Shown: positions 8,989 through 18,802, numbered from the stretch's first letter. The stretch: DNA of 64,000 nt from Alteribacillus iranensis (GCF_900113025.1 NZ_FONT01000001.1:620001-684000), one strand, 5' to 3'. A program made the numbers and translations. Notes: generated by a model not told the origin, from the letters alone.

Positions 8989-11021
8989 TACGCATTCACC
9001 ACCCCAACGCTTTGGATTTCGATCGTCGGATCTAATTCGTTATACGACAGGATAGGCAGTTGAGGAAATACCCTTTCTACAAGCTGACGAATATACATTC
9101 GAACAGCTGGAGAACAGAGTAACACAGGAGTGTATCCCATCTGAGATACTCGTTCCGCTTCTTTCCCAATCGTATCTATCAATTGTTGAGAGTCTTCTGG
9201 ATTCATAGCTAAGTAGTTTCCATGCTCTGTTTGCTGAACAGCATCAGCTATTTTCTTTTCAGCCGCCCCTCCTACCGTTACCACATACATCGGTTCCTCA
9301 GATTGAGAATACTGCTTTGTAATTTGTCGCGACAACGATTGTCGAACGTACTCTGTTACTAAAGTCATATCCTTCGTCAGCTGCCCATATTCAGCCAAAG
9401 TCTCGAATATAGTTGGTAAATTCCGAATGGATATTTTCTCTTTTAACAAATTTGATAATACTTTCTGGATTTCTCCTAGTGTTAATGGATTTGGTGTAAC
9501 TTCTTCCACTAATGTTGGGTAACTTTCTTTCAAATGATCCACTAGCTGTTTTGTTTCTTCCCGCCCTAATAGCTCGTGAGCATGACTCTTGATTATTTCT
9601 GTTAGATGCGTGGACACAACGGACGGTGGGTCAACTACTGTGTATCCAGATAACTCAGCTTGCTCTTTAAATTCTTCCCCTATCCAAAGTGCAGGAAGTC
9701 CAAATGCAGGTTCTGTCGTCTCAATCCCGGTTATTGATTCATCGTCCACTCCTGGACTCATTGCCATGTAGTGATCTAAATACAATTCTCCATGTGATAC
9801 TTCATTGCCTCGAATTTTTATCACATATTCGTTAGGCTGAAGCTGTATATTATCTCTTATACGGATAACTGGCACTACCATCCCCATTTCTAAAGCAAGT
9901 TGACGTCGAATCATAACTACCCGATCAAGTAAATCTCCGCCTTGATTCGTGTCTGCTAGTGGAATTAATCCGTAACCAAATTCAAATTCAATGGGATCGA
10001 CCGTTAACAAGCTCACTACATTTTCAGGAGAATGATTGTTTTCCTCTTCCATCTCTTCTTCCTGATCTACTTCCTCTTCAATCATTTTGTGCTGGGAACG
10101 GCTTATAACGTAGCCCAAAATAGCAAGTGCTCCCCCTACGAGAGTAGTTAAAACAACATGAATAGGAGTGAAAACACCAAGTAAGAAGATCACGCCGCCA
10201 GCTACATACAACATCGTTGGGTATGCAAATAACTGTTTTGTTACATCATGACCAAGGTTACCTTCGGAAGCAGCTCTTGTAACAACGATTCCTGTCGCTG
10301 TAGATACAAGAAGAGCTGGAATTTGACTTACTAACCCATCACCTACAGTTAAGAGTGTATACGTACTAGCGGACTCTCCTACTGATAAACCATGTTCCAC
10401 CATTCCAATGACTAAACCGAAAATCATATTGATGATGACGATCACTATCCCTGCAATTGCATCACCTTTCACAAATTTACTAGCTCCATCCATGGATCCA
10501 TAAAAATCGGCTTCTTGTTCTATTTTTTCTCGTCGAGCTTTCGCTTCGTGTTCAGAGATCATCCCTGCATTTAAATCAGCATCAATACTCATTTGTTTCC
10601 CTGGCATTGCATCCAGTGTAAAACGAGCACCTACTTCTGATACACGCTCTGCACCTTTCACGATAACTACAAATTGGATAATAATTAAAATCAAGAAGAC
10701 GACAAATCCAACAAGAACACTACTTCCGATAACAAAACTTCCAAACGTGTCTATCACATTTCCTGCATCTGCATTCCCTAGAATCGATCTCGTTGTAGAG
10801 ACGTTCAATCCTAACCGAAACAAAGTAACTAAGAGCAATAATGTTGGGAAAATCGAAAATTCCAACGGCTCTTTTGTATTCATAGAGATTAAGATAATCA
10901 TCAGAGCAAGAGAGATATTTACTATGATTAAAATATCCAAAATCACTGTTGGAAGTGGGATGATTAACATTACTACTATTAAAATTACACCAAATAACAC
11001 CGAAAATTCTCTTGCTCCCAT
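8988..11021 (-). CDS. flhA: Flagellar export gate protein FlhA
   Basis: Largest component of the flagellar type III export gate, forming a nonamer that uses the proton motive force and docks substrate-chaperone complexes. The 677 residues have about eight membrane helices in the first 310 positions, the family FHIPEP-type loop (RFTLDAMPGKQMSIDADL near residue 133-150), an acidic linker (EEEVDQEEEMEEENN) and a cytosolic C-domain. AAAGGGAG precedes the ATG. It follows flhB by 24 bases in the export-gate block fliO-fliP-fliQ-fliR-flhB-flhA. Confidence 0.98.
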   Translation of the reverse strand: MGAREFSVLFGVILIVVMLIIPLPTVILDILIIVNISLALMIILISMNTKEPLEFSIFPTLLLLVTLFRLGLNVSTTRSILGNADAGNVIDTFGSFVIGSSVLVGFVVFLILIIIQFVVIVKGAERVSEVGARFTLDAMPGKQMSIDADLNAGMISEHEAKARREKIEQEADFYGSMDGASKFVKGDAIAGIVIVIINMIFGLVIGMVEHGLSVGESASTYTLLTVGDGLVSQIPALLVSTATGIVVTRAASEGNLGHDVTKQLFAYPTMLYVAGGVIFLLGVFTPIHVVLTTLVGGALAILGYVISRSQHKMIEEEVDQEEEMEEENNHSPENVVSLLTVDPIEFEFGYGLIPLADTNQGGDLLDRVVMIRRQLALEMGMVVPVIRIRDNIQLQPNEYVIKIRGNEVSHGELYLDHYMAMSPGVDDESITGIETTEPAFGLPALWIGEEFKEQAELSGYTVVDPPSVVSTHLTEIIKSHAHELLGREETKQLVDHLKESYPTLVEEVTPNPLTLGEIQKVLSNLLKEKISIRNLPTIFETLAEYGQLTKDMTLVTEYVRQSLSRQITKQYSQSEEPMYVVTVGGAAEKKIADAVQQTEHGNYLAMNPEDSQQLIDTIGKEAERVSQMGYTPVLLCSPAVRMYIRQLVERVFPQLPILSYNELDPTIEIQSVGVVNA

Positions 11022-11045
11022 AATAATCTCCCTTTATTTTCAAAA

Positions 11046-12122
11046 TCATTCATTCGTTAACCGATAGACATACGCTAGTACTTCTGCTACTGCTTTAAAT
11101 AAATTCTCAGGCACCTCATCGCCAATCTCTGTTTGAGCGTACAGAGACCTTGCAAGCGGTTTATTTTCCACCATAACAATCTCATGTTTTTGAGCTAAAG
11201 ATTTTATCCGCAACGCAACATAATCAGCACCTTTTGCAGTTACTTTTGGTGCCGCCATAGTATCTTCATCATATTTCAGAGCTATAGCGAAGTGAGTAGG
11301 ATTTGTGATCACCACATCTGCCTCCGGAACTTCCTGCATCATTCGCTGCATGGCCATATCCATTTGTTTTTTCCGGCGCTTTGACTTGATGAGAGGATCT
11401 CCCTCCATTTTTTTATGTTCATCTTTAACGTCTTGTTTCGACATCCTGATTTGTTTTTCATGATCAAAACGTTGATACATGTAATCCGGAACAGCAAGCA
11501 ATAATAGCAGAAAAGCAACAGATGCTCCAATAATGCCTGTTAAACGTGCAAGTTCCCCAAATCCAGCCGCCACCGGACGCTGTGATAAAAAAACGAGCGA
11601 GTCCAAACTGAACCAAATGATAGAGAACACTAGTACTCCAACTAATATGATTTTTAACAGCGACTTTAAAAGCTCAACAAGGGCTCGAATTGAGAATATA
11701 CGTTTTATTCCTTTTAACGGGTTAATTTTTTCTAATTTAAATGCAATGGCCTCAGGCGTGAACATAAAACCGACTTGTATTAAGGAAGCCGAAACTCCTA
11801 CCACTAATGTGATGAGCATTATCGGTAAAATGACTATAGCTGATTCGGCAGCTATTTCATTAAAGAGTGAAGGTATGGTTTGCTCACTGACTTCCCAATG
11901 GATATATTCAAGGAAAACATGCTGCATCATGTTCACAATAAAGTCACCCAATACACCGGCGTATAAAAACATAAACAAAAATACTCCGAGTAATATGAGA
12001 GCCGTGTTTACATCAGTACTTTTTGGAACTTGTCCTTTCTTTCTTGTATCTTGTCTTTTTTTAGGAGTGGCTTTTTCTGTCTTTTCTTGAGCAAAATACT
12101 GAAGGTCTAATGACAGTTTCAT
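11046..12122 (-). CDS. flhB: Flagellar export switch protein FlhB
   Basis: Membrane export-gate protein whose cytosolic domain cleaves itself and switches export from rod/hook to filament substrates. Four hydrophobic helices lie between about residues 35 and 215; the autocleavage motif NPTH is present near residue 270 (VVITNPTHFAIAL). The N-terminus carries QEKTEKATPKKRQDTRKKGQVPKS, usual for FlhB. Start and fliR stop overlap as TAATG. A second, C-domain-only homologue lacking NPTH is encoded at 39900-40199. Confidence 0.98.
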   Translation of the reverse strand: MKLSLDLQYFAQEKTEKATPKKRQDTRKKGQVPKSTDVNTALILLGVFLFMFLYAGVLGDFIVNMMQHVFLEYIHWEVSEQTIPSLFNEIAAESAIVILPIMLITLVVGVSASLIQVGFMFTPEAIAFKLEKINPLKGIKRIFSIRALVELLKSLLKIILVGVLVFSIIWFSLDSLVFLSQRPVAAGFGELARLTGIIGASVAFLLLLLAVPDYMYQRFDHEKQIRMSKQDVKDEHKKMEGDPLIKSKRRKKQMDMAMQRMMQEVPEADVVITNPTHFAIALKYDEDTMAAPKVTAKGADYVALRIKSLAQKHEIVMVENKPLARSLYAQTEIGDEVPENLFKAVAEVLAYVYRLTNE

Positions 12123-12904
12123 TATCCTGCTCCTCCTAACATTCCCATTAACGCTCTCATCGCTTGAAACATTTCATTAAATAATTTGTCAGTTGCCATA
12201 AAAAACGCAGGCAGTGTAATAGCTAAAAGTGGCAACCCTGCAAAAATTTTAAGCGGCAGCCCTACAACAAACACATTCATTTGAGGTACTGCTCGCGACA
12301 TCATTCCGAGTGCGAGGTCTACAAGAAATAAGGAACCTACAATCGGAAAGCTCATTTGAAAAGCCATCATAAACATTTTGCTAAAGGAGGAGGCGACCAG
12401 TGTCATAATAGATTCATCACCAAATGGCAACGTGACTTGTGTAAGCGGAATGAATTCATAACTGTAATAAATTCCGTCTAATATGAGATGATGACCATCA
12501 ACAGCTAACATAAACATGAGGGCAAAAGTGTAAATAAACCCTCCCATCAATGGGCTTTGTGCTCCTGTTTGCGGATCGATGACGTTTGCCACCAAAAAAC
12601 CGAAAGCTATATCGAGAAACATCCCTGCGATCTGCAAGGCATAAATGATAATGCCAGCTAATAAGCCAATACTAAGACCGACTAAAAGCTCTTTAAGAAT
12701 TAAAATAAAATAAGAGCTATTCACTTCTATAACAGGGTCCTCTATCGTGAATAAAATAATAAAAGCAAAAAAAAAGCCGAGACCTACTTTAAAAACAGCC
12801 GGTATATTCCGATATGAAAAGAGAGGCATGCTAGTGAAGAAGGCAAGTACTCTCACAAACACTAATAAAAATGCGGGCAATAGATTTAACCATTCTATAT
12901 TCAT
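12122..12904 (-). CDS. fliR: Flagellar export gate protein FliR
   Basis: Integral membrane protein of the FliPQR export pore. The 260 residues are almost entirely hydrophobic with about six predicted helices, starting LNLLPAFLLVFVRVLAFFTSMPLF, and include the family segment FDIAFGF-like LDIAFGFLVANVIDPQTG near residue 95-113. It sits 7 bases after fliQ and touches flhB. Confidence 0.97.
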   Translation of the reverse strand: MNIEWLNLLPAFLLVFVRVLAFFTSMPLFSYRNIPAVFKVGLGFFFAFIILFTIEDPVIEVNSSYFILILKELLVGLSIGLLAGIIIYALQIAGMFLDIAFGFLVANVIDPQTGAQSPLMGGFIYTFALMFMLAVDGHHLILDGIYYSYEFIPLTQVTLPFGDESIMTLVASSFSKMFMMAFQMSFPIVGSLFLVDLALGMMSRAVPQMNVFVVGLPLKIFAGLPLLAITLPAFFMATDKLFNEMFQAMRALMGMLGGAG

Positions 12905-12911
12905 TACATAT

Positions 12912-13184
12912 CTACCTTATAAACTCATGAAGATTACTTAATATTTGATATGTAAAGTGAGTCAGCTCGGACAACATCCAAGGACCAAATAGAACTAATG
13001 CCGCTAGCACACCTATGATTTTCGGAATGAAGGCAAGTGTTTGCTCTTGAATTTGAGTAGTTGCTTGAAAAATCGCTACCCCAAGACCTAGGACAAGCGC
13101 AATCACTAATAGAGGACCAGCGACAAAAAACACGGTCCAAACACCATTTTCCGCAAGGTTAATTACCATTTCAGGAGTCACCAT
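12912..13184 (-). CDS. fliQ: Flagellar export gate protein FliQ
   Basis: Small export-pore subunit (four copies per FliP5-FliQ4-FliR1 complex). The 90 residues have two hydrophobic hairpin helices (about 15-40 and 50-75) separated by the conserved FQATTQIQEQTLAFIPKI loop. AGAAGGTGATGT precedes the ATG. Position between fliP and fliR is invariant. Confidence 0.97.
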   Translation of the reverse strand: MVTPEMVINLAENGVWTVFFVAGPLLVIALVLGLGVAIFQATTQIQEQTLAFIPKIIGVLAALVLFGPWMLSELTHFTYQILSNLHEFIR

Positions 13185-13201
13185 ACATCACCTTCTAATT
13201 T

Positions 13202-13882
13202 CTAAAAGCTTATTAAGAGCGATTCAACAATGAGATACCATCCATCAACGAGGACAAAGAGCAATATTTTAAAAGGAAGCGAAATCATAACCGGCGGAAG
13301 CATCATCATCCCCATTGACATCAAGACGCTTGCGACGATCATATCAATCACTAAGAAAGGAACAAATATAAGAAATCCAATTTGAAACGCTGTTTTTAAT
13401 TCACTGATAGCAAACGCGGGAATCATCGCTGTTAAAGGGATATCATTCAATGTCTCAGGTTTGTCCATCCCTGCATATCCCATGAATAAGGATAAATCTT
13501 TCTCCCTTGTATGATTGGCCATAAATTCTTTCATCGGAATGGACGCTTCTTCAAACGCTTCTTCCTGATCCAGCTCTCCCTCTAAAAGAGGAGATAAAGC
13601 TGTGTCATGTACCTCCGAAAAAACAGGTGCCATAATGAAAAACGTCATAAAAAGCGCTAAACTGATTAACACTTGATTGGGCGGCATTTGTTGGGTAGCC
13701 AGACCCATTCTGACGAAAGAAAGTACGATAACAATCCTTGTAAAGCTCGTCATTAAAATTAATATGGCAGGAGCGAGAGACAATACTGTAATGAGTGCAA
13801 TCAGCTTTAATGTCGTCGCCAATTCAGCTGGATTATCGCTCGTAAGGCTGCTAAAATCAATGGCCGGTATAACATAAATCAT
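13202..13882 (-). CDS. fliP: Flagellar export gate protein FliP
   Basis: Pore-forming subunit of the flagellar export gate. The 226 residues show the family signatures SFTRIVIVLSFVRMGLAT and QMPPNQVLISLALFMTF around residues 46-82, and a C-terminal hydrophobic pair with SMGMMMLPPVMISLPFKIL. It overlaps the fliO stop by 4 bases. Confidence 0.98.
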   Translation of the reverse strand: MIYVIPAIDFSSLTSDNPAELATTLKLIALITVLSLAPAILILMTSFTRIVIVLSFVRMGLATQQMPPNQVLISLALFMTFFIMAPVFSEVHDTALSPLLEGELDQEEAFEEASIPMKEFMANHTREKDLSLFMGYAGMDKPETLNDIPLTAMIPAFAISELKTAFQIGFLIFVPFLVIDMIVASVLMSMGMMMLPPVMISLPFKILLFVLVDGWYLIVESLLISF

Positions 13883-14559
13883 GAATCATACTCCTTTAAT
13901 TTTTGACGAGCTTGTTTCCTGGTTTCTTTCATATCTTCAAGTTGGCGTTCAAACACTTCTTGAAATGGAGATGTAGTTTTTGTTTCTTTTTGTTTCATGA
14001 GCTTAGAAGCAGCGCTTGGCCAAATATTTGTCAACGTCCGTTTCTTTTCTTCCGTTAAAAAGGATCTATTTTCCGGTTCAAAAAATTTGTTTTTTTCTTC
14101 CTCATCTTCTATCTCTTTCAGTAATTGGATAGAGTCTCCCACACCTACTACGAGCAGTTGTTCACCAACTTTGACAACTTGGACAGACTTGTTTTGTCCT
14201 AGTTGCACTCCACCAAGATTTTGCATTGTTTGATGCGGTTGAAATTGTCTTGTTCGTTTATGAAGAAACTTCAACAACACATACATGATTCCTATAACTA
14301 ACCCAAGGGCAGCGACTAACTGAAAGAGTATAGAAAATATACTTTTCTCCTCGATGGACGTTGTCTCTTTTTCTGATGATGATTTTTCCACTTGATGTGT
14401 TGTATCTTGGTCTTCTTCCGCGTCTTGATTTAACAGTGTTTCACTGATCATTCTGTTTCCATCCGTTGGAGTGGCAGCGGTGATAAGCGCTGGAGAGCCG
14501 ATAAGCTCTCCAAGACAAAGAATCAAAACGCAAGTTAAAATGTTAGCGGTTTTATTCAC
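13879..14559 (-). CDS. fliO: Flagellar biosynthesis protein FliO/FliZ
   Basis: Membrane chaperone that helps the FliP ring assemble. The 226 residues begin with a hydrophobic export segment (about 5-28), a Glu/Thr/Ser-rich periplasmic linker (30-70), one membrane helix (SILFQLVAALGLVIGIMYVLLKFL, described at about 78-102) and a C-domain with GGVQLGQNKSVQVVKVGEQLLVVGVG. B. subtilis calls the gene fliZ/fliO. Sequence is weakly conserved in general, but location before fliP and the architecture settle it. Confidence 0.93.
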   Translation of the reverse strand: MNKTANILTCVLILCLGELIGSPALITAATPTDGNRMISETLLNQDAEEDQDTTHQVEKSSSEKETTSIEEKSIFSILFQLVAALGLVIGIMYVLLKFLHKRTRQFQPHQTMQNLGGVQLGQNKSVQVVKVGEQLLVVGVGDSIQLLKEIEDEEEKNKFFEPENRSFLTEEKKRTLTNIWPSAASKLMKQKETKTTSPFQEVFERQLEDMKETRKQARQKLKEYDS

Positions 14560-14576
14560 TACGGTTCCCCTGCCAA

Positions 14577-14939
14577 TCAGTTCAATGTTTTATTTATGGC
14601 TTCAAGAACTCGGTCGGCTTGAAATGGTTTCACGATAAAATCTTTCGCGCCAGCCTGTATCGCATCTATTACCATAGCCTGCTGTCCCATCGCTGAACAC
14701 ATGATAATTTTTGCGTTAGGGTCTTGTGACTTTATTTCTTTTAAAGCTGCTATACCATCCATTTCAGGCATTGTAATATCCATAGTTACGAGATCTGGGT
14801 TTGTATCTTTATATAGTTGTACTGCCTCGTGTCCGTCTTTTGCTTCCCCTGCAATTTCGAATCCATTTTTTTCTAATATATCTTTGATCATCATCCTCAT
14901 AAATGATGCGTCATCTACAATAAGAACGGAGTGTGCCAT
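14577..14939 (-). CDS. cheY: Chemotaxis response regulator CheY
   Basis: Single-domain response regulator that, when phosphorylated by CheA, binds FliM and FliY at the motor switch. The 120 residues carry Asp9-Asp10, phospho-acceptor Asp54 (TMDITMPEMDG), Ser82 (MCSAMGQQ) and Lys104 (IVKPFQADR), nearly identical to B. subtilis CheY. It stays in the operon although its kinase gene is missing from it. GAGGAGG precedes the ATG. Confidence 0.98.
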   Translation of the reverse strand: MAHSVLIVDDASFMRMMIKDILEKNGFEIAGEAKDGHEAVQLYKDTNPDLVTMDITMPEMDGIAALKEIKSQDPNAKIIMCSAMGQQAMVIDAIQAGAKDFIVKPFQADRVLEAINKTLN

Positions 14940-14956
14940 AATAAATCCTCCTCATA

Positions 14957-16192
14957 TTATTTCAATTTACGCAGGCGGTCTGCCTGGCTCACAATATCTG
15001 TAATCCGTACACCAAAGTTTTCATCGATCACTACTACTTCGCCTCGTGCTGTCAATTTCTGATTTATTAATATATCCACTGGTTCTCCAGCTAATTTGTC
15101 CAACTCAATGATAGATCCCGGTGAGAATTCTAATATATCTTTGATCGAATGCTGTGTTCGGCCTAGTTCAACCGTTACTTCTAGTGGAATGTCAAACAAC
15201 ATATTTAGGTTTTTTGTTTCTGCCTCATTCAAAGTTGGTTGATCAAAGGAAGAAAACGCTGCTGGTTGTACATTTTTTGATGGAACACTCTCAGTCTGCT
15301 GGTGAATAGGCTGTGAGCGTGTGTGCGAGTACGATTCTCGTGCGTCAGCGACGGGCTCGTCACGATGAATCGGCGACTTTTCTTTTTCTCTTTCTATTCC
15401 AGTCGCTTCTATATTTACCCCCGTTTGTGTTATTTCTTCATGAATTGCAGCCGGTTCTTCTGTTACAGGATTCATAAGCTCGTAGACCATTTGTTTAGCG
15501 AACGGAATGGTAAATATTTGCATAATATTTGAATCTACTAAAGACCCTATTTTTAAACGAAAAGAATTTTTTACGAGTAAATCATCCTCTGGTATATTTT
15601 CAATACCTTGATCTTCATTTACATCCAGTAGTTCTATTCCTGGAGGAGAAATATCAATACGTTTGTTAAATACAGTGGACATAGAAGTAGAGGCCGACCC
15701 CATCATTTGGTTCATCGCTTCTTGAACGGCGCTCAAATGGAGCTCCCCTAAATCATCCGAAGGATTACTACCATCACCGCCGAGCATAAGATCAGCTATA
15801 ATTGCTGCGTCTCTCGTCTGAATCGCAAGTAAATTTGTCCCTTCCACCCCTTCTGTATATTGAACATTGACTGAAATATAAGGAATAGAAAACTCTTCAT
15901 CTAAATGTTGGCGTTCAATAATCGAGACGACAGGCGCTGTAATTATCACTTTTTGATTCAAAAGCTGAGACAGAGCGGTAGCTGCACTTCCAAAGGAAAT
16001 ATTCCCAATTTCCCCTAGTGCGTCTTTTTCCACCGCATCCAAGTAACTATCAATAGATGTTTCTGTTGTTTCTTCTGTCTCATATTCTTTAACTGAGTCG
16101 ATGGGTTCCTGATTGTCTTCCCCTTCGTCAGTTTCTCCGACACTTTTTAGAAGCTCGTTAATTTCCTCTTGGGAGAGCATGTCATCATTCAT
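14957..16192 (-). CDS. fliY: Motor switch phosphatase FliY (FliN-type C-ring protein)
   Basis: C-ring component with CheY-P phosphatase activity, replacing FliN in Bacillus. From the ATG at 16192 (411 residues), the N-terminus MNDDMLSQEEINELL is the CheY-P-binding segment. A CheC-like domain follows with two active helices (LGEIGNISFGSAATALSQLL and LSAVQEAMNQMMGSASTSMS), then a Pro/Gln-rich linker and a C-terminal SpoA (FliN) domain ending VRITDIVSQADRLRKLK. An upstream in-frame start at 16216 would add eight residues, but GGAGGGGG lies correctly for 16192. It overlaps fliM by 8 bases. Confidence 0.97.
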   Translation of the reverse strand: MNDDMLSQEEINELLKSVGETDEGEDNQEPIDSVKEYETEETTETSIDSYLDAVEKDALGEIGNISFGSAATALSQLLNQKVIITAPVVSIIERQHLDEEFSIPYISVNVQYTEGVEGTNLLAIQTRDAAIIADLMLGGDGSNPSDDLGELHLSAVQEAMNQMMGSASTSMSTVFNKRIDISPPGIELLDVNEDQGIENIPEDDLLVKNSFRLKIGSLVDSNIMQIFTIPFAKQMVYELMNPVTEEPAAIHEEITQTGVNIEATGIEREKEKSPIHRDEPVADARESYSHTRSQPIHQQTESVPSKNVQPAAFSSFDQPTLNEAETKNLNMLFDIPLEVTVELGRTQHSIKDILEFSPGSIIELDKLAGEPVDILINQKLTARGEVVVIDENFGVRITDIVSQADRLRKLK

Positions 16193-17177
16193 ATTCGTCC
16201 CCCTCCTCGATTTCATCTGTAATTTGAACAGCCATTTTATTTTTCAGCTGACCCGGCTGCGCATAAAATTTTGTTTTATTCCCTGCTTTTACCAGCAATG
16301 GATCGGAAATTCCTTGATCCAGTTGAATCACATCCCCTTCTCTCAATTGGAGAAATTCTTCAATTGTCAGCTGTGATCGACCAAGTATGGCTGTCACGGA
16401 CAATGGCGCTGATTGCACTGTTTGCTGAATTGTATTTTTATCGACTTCATTCGGAGTCGTTTTTTTATTTTGCATCCAGTGATGTACGGTAAGTTCCGGT
16501 AGTGTCTCTTCAAACACGACATGGGGAAGACAAATATTTACCATCCCGTTCGTTTCCCCAATTGTCGTTGATAATGAAATAACAACTACTGTCTCATTTG
16601 GAGAAACCATTTGAAGAAACTGCGGGTTGACTTCTATGTCATGTAAATAAGGCTGTATGTCTACTACGGATTCCCAGGCTGACTGAAATTCATCGAGCAT
16701 TGCCTCAAATAATTGTTTTAAAATAATCGTTTCGATTTCAGTTAAGTTATCCACTTTATTAATGCTTGTTCCCTGTCCTCCTAAGAGACGGTCCAGCATG
16801 GCATACCCGACATTAGGGTTGACTTCCATCAGTATTCTTCCATCAAGAGGGGGAGCTTCAAATATATTGAGTAATGTCATTTTCGGTATAGATCGAATAA
16901 ATTCTTCATAAGGAAGTTGATCAACGGAAGTTACCGAAATTTGTACGAATGTCCGCAGCTTTGCTGAAAAAGCAGTCGTTAACAACCTAGCAAAATTTTC
17001 ATGTATCCTTGATAAACTTCGTACTTGGTCTTTTGAAAAACGAAGCGCTCGTTTAAAGTCATATGTGCGTATTTTCTTTTCCGCTTCTTCTTTTTTCAAC
17101 TCATCCGCATCCATCTCTCCAGTAGATAATGCAGAAAGAAGCGAATCAATTTCATGTTGCGAGAGAACATCTGCCAT
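16185..17177 (-). CDS. fliM: Flagellar motor switch protein FliM
   Basis: C-ring protein that binds CheY-P and transmits the switch signal to FliG. The 330 residues begin with the CheY-binding helix MADVLSQHEIDSLLSAL, have a CheC-like middle domain (about 45-230, including ALRFSKDQVRSLSRIHENFA) and a C-terminal SpoA domain (LGRSQLTIEEFLQLREGDVIQLD). GGGTGAG precedes the ATG. Confidence 0.98.
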   Translation of the reverse strand: MADVLSQHEIDSLLSALSTGEMDADELKKEEAEKKIRTYDFKRALRFSKDQVRSLSRIHENFARLLTTAFSAKLRTFVQISVTSVDQLPYEEFIRSIPKMTLLNIFEAPPLDGRILMEVNPNVGYAMLDRLLGGQGTSINKVDNLTEIETIILKQLFEAMLDEFQSAWESVVDIQPYLHDIEVNPQFLQMVSPNETVVVISLSTTIGETNGMVNICLPHVVFEETLPELTVHHWMQNKKTTPNEVDKNTIQQTVQSAPLSVTAILGRSQLTIEEFLQLREGDVIQLDQGISDPLLVKAGNKTKFYAQPGQLKNKMAVQITDEIEEGDEYE

Positions 17178-17210
17178 TTAACTCACCCTTAATTCCACGT
17201 TTCCGATCCA

Positions 17211-17639
17211 TTATTGGACAACTCGGTCGGTGATATAAACTCTGATTACTTGACCGGAATCCAACTTATCATTCAGTCTATCGCGCAAATCGGATTCCAG
17301 TGAATCCATTCCTTCTTGGCTGCGTAAGTCCTTTGCCGTGCGGCCAGCCAATTCATGAATAACAATGTTTCTAATTTGAAAATCACGTTTTTCTAGTTCT
17401 TTTCTAGCTTTCTTTGTATCCGCATGTATTTGAAAACTTGCTTTCAAAAAATCACCATTACTAAGGTTGGTCGTGATACCTTCTAGTTCCCAAGAATTTT
17501 CTATGATTTCATCTATGCTAGGCTCAGATCCTGCCTCAGAAGTAGAGTAAAAATTCATAATACCAAGTGCTAATACTGCGATAAGGGTAAGGGACAGTAA
17601 TATAATAAGCATGATGTTAACCAATTTATTTTGAAGCAA
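17211..17639 (-). CDS. fliL: Flagellar basal body-associated protein FliL
   Basis: Single-pass inner-membrane protein surrounding the stator and supporting torque. The 142 residues have one helix at about 8-30, a linker, and a periplasmic stomatin-like domain containing TKKARKELEKRDFQIRNIVIHELAGRTAKDLRSQ-type features (conserved R-D and L-R-D segments). The start is TTG with GGAGGGGG 8 bases upstream, just after swrD. Confidence 0.93.
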   Translation of the reverse strand: MLQNKLVNIMLIILLSLTLIAVLALGIMNFYSTSEAGSEPSIDEIIENSWELEGITTNLSNGDFLKASFQIHADTKKARKELEKRDFQIRNIVIHELAGRTAKDLRSQEGMDSLESDLRDRLNDKLDSGQVIRVYITDRVVQ

Positions 17640-17642
17640 TGA

Positions 17643-17855
17643 TCAATCCCCCTCCGTTTTGATAGACACGCCCATTAAGCCAATTCTTCGATAAAATGCA
17701 TTGGCGGACTCCATTACCTTTTTCGGACTTTCTTTCACAAAAAGTTTTTTACCATTTGTTAACGTAATGGTAGTGTCAGGCAAGGCTTCCACTTGTTCAA
17801 TTAATGGAGCACTCAAAAGAAATCGTTGACCGTTGAGTTTTGTTAATTCGATCAT
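17643..17855 (-). CDS. swrD: Flagellar protein SwrD (FlbD/YlzI)
   Basis: Small cytosolic protein; in B. subtilis SwrD raises motor power needed for swarming. The 70 residues show the FlbD family start MIELTKLNGQRFLLSAPLIEQ and TLTNGKKLFVKESP. It lies between flgE and fliL as in B. subtilis. Its ribosome site is weak. Confidence 0.93.
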   Translation of the reverse strand: MIELTKLNGQRFLLSAPLIEQVEALPDTTITLTNGKKLFVKESPKKVMESANAFYRRIGLMGVSIKTEGD

Positions 17856-17911
17856 TTATGATTAGACCTGTTTAAATAGGCCCGTCCCCTCCTTCATCAG
17901 CCATTGCCTCA

Positions 17912-18706
17912 TTAACGCTTCAAATTCATTAATTCTTGAAGGATCTCATCAGCAGTTGTAATTCCTCTCGTATTCGCTTGGAAGCCACGCTGAGCCACGA
18001 TCATTTCCGTAAACTCTTCCGAGAGATCAACATTGGACATTTCTAAAGTACCAGCGACTAATTGCCCTGAACCTCCTTCGCCAGGAACAACAGGGTCTTC
18101 AGGTTCTCCTGAGTTGTCTGTCTCCTGGTATAGATTATTTCCAGCTTTTTGAAGTCCTTCTGGGTTAGGGAATTGTATTAGGGAGATTTGTCCAGCCTCT
18201 TGTAGCTCTCCTCCATCATCCACATAGTTTACCGTGCCGTCTGACCCGATACTAAAACTACGTGCATTAGTTGGAATGTTAATGGTTTCGCCATCGCCAT
18301 CATTTAAGTACATTCCATTACTATTAACAATATCCCCCTCCGCATCAAGATAAAAATTACCTGCCCGCGTATAGTAGTCTTGCTCACCATCATTCACCCT
18401 AAAAAAACCATCACCAGAGATTCCTAAGTCTAATTCACGGTTCGTGTTTTGGAGACTCCCTTGCGTATGAATGGTATCGATGGAAGATAACTGTGCACCT
18501 AAACCAACTTGTCGTGGATTCGAGCCACCTCTTGTGTCAGTTGGTCCTGTCGCTCCTGCAATTTGCTGACTGACCATGTCACTAAATGTCGCTCTTCCTT
18601 TTTTAAATCCAAAAGTATTTACATTAGAGATATTGTTACTTGTTACGTCTAATTTCTGTTGGAAATTTTTCAACCCTGATATGCTTGAATACATTGAACG
18701 AAGCAT
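17912..18706 (-). CDS. flgE: Flagellar hook protein FlgE (short Bacillus type)
   Basis: Main subunit of the flagellar hook. N-terminal rod-type motif (SSISGLKNFQQKLDVTSNNISNVNTFGF described at residues 5-32) and C-terminal SNVDLSEEFTEMIVAQRGFQANTRGI flank a short variable middle. GTG at 18715 is in frame, but GGAAGGTG is correctly spaced for the ATG at 18706, giving 264 residues, the same as B. subtilis FlgE. At this size it resembles rod protein FlgG; naming follows operon position after fliK and flgD. Confidence 0.93.
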   Translation of the reverse strand: MLRSMYSSISGLKNFQQKLDVTSNNISNVNTFGFKKGRATFSDMVSQQIAGATGPTDTRGGSNPRQVGLGAQLSSIDTIHTQGSLQNTNRELDLGISGDGFFRVNDGEQDYYTRAGNFYLDAEGDIVNSNGMYLNDGDGETINIPTNARSFSIGSDGTVNYVDDGGELQEAGQISLIQFPNPEGLQKAGNNLYQETDNSGEPEDPVVPGEGGSGQLVAGTLEMSNVDLSEEFTEMIVAQRGFQANTRGITTADEILQELMNLKR

Positions 18707-18802
18707 CCGCTTCACCTTCCTTATTGAATCGATAATTTAGTTTGGTTCTATCCATCATCACTCTATAGGATGTACGCCTGTTCCTATGTTTCTCTCTGCC
18801 CT

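Noticed and set aside
11533-12090. A 185-codon open frame on the plus strand
   Set aside because: It is entirely antisense to flhB, which is unmistakable by sequence, and has no ribosome site or recognisable product; such shadows are frequent opposite this genome's codon usage.
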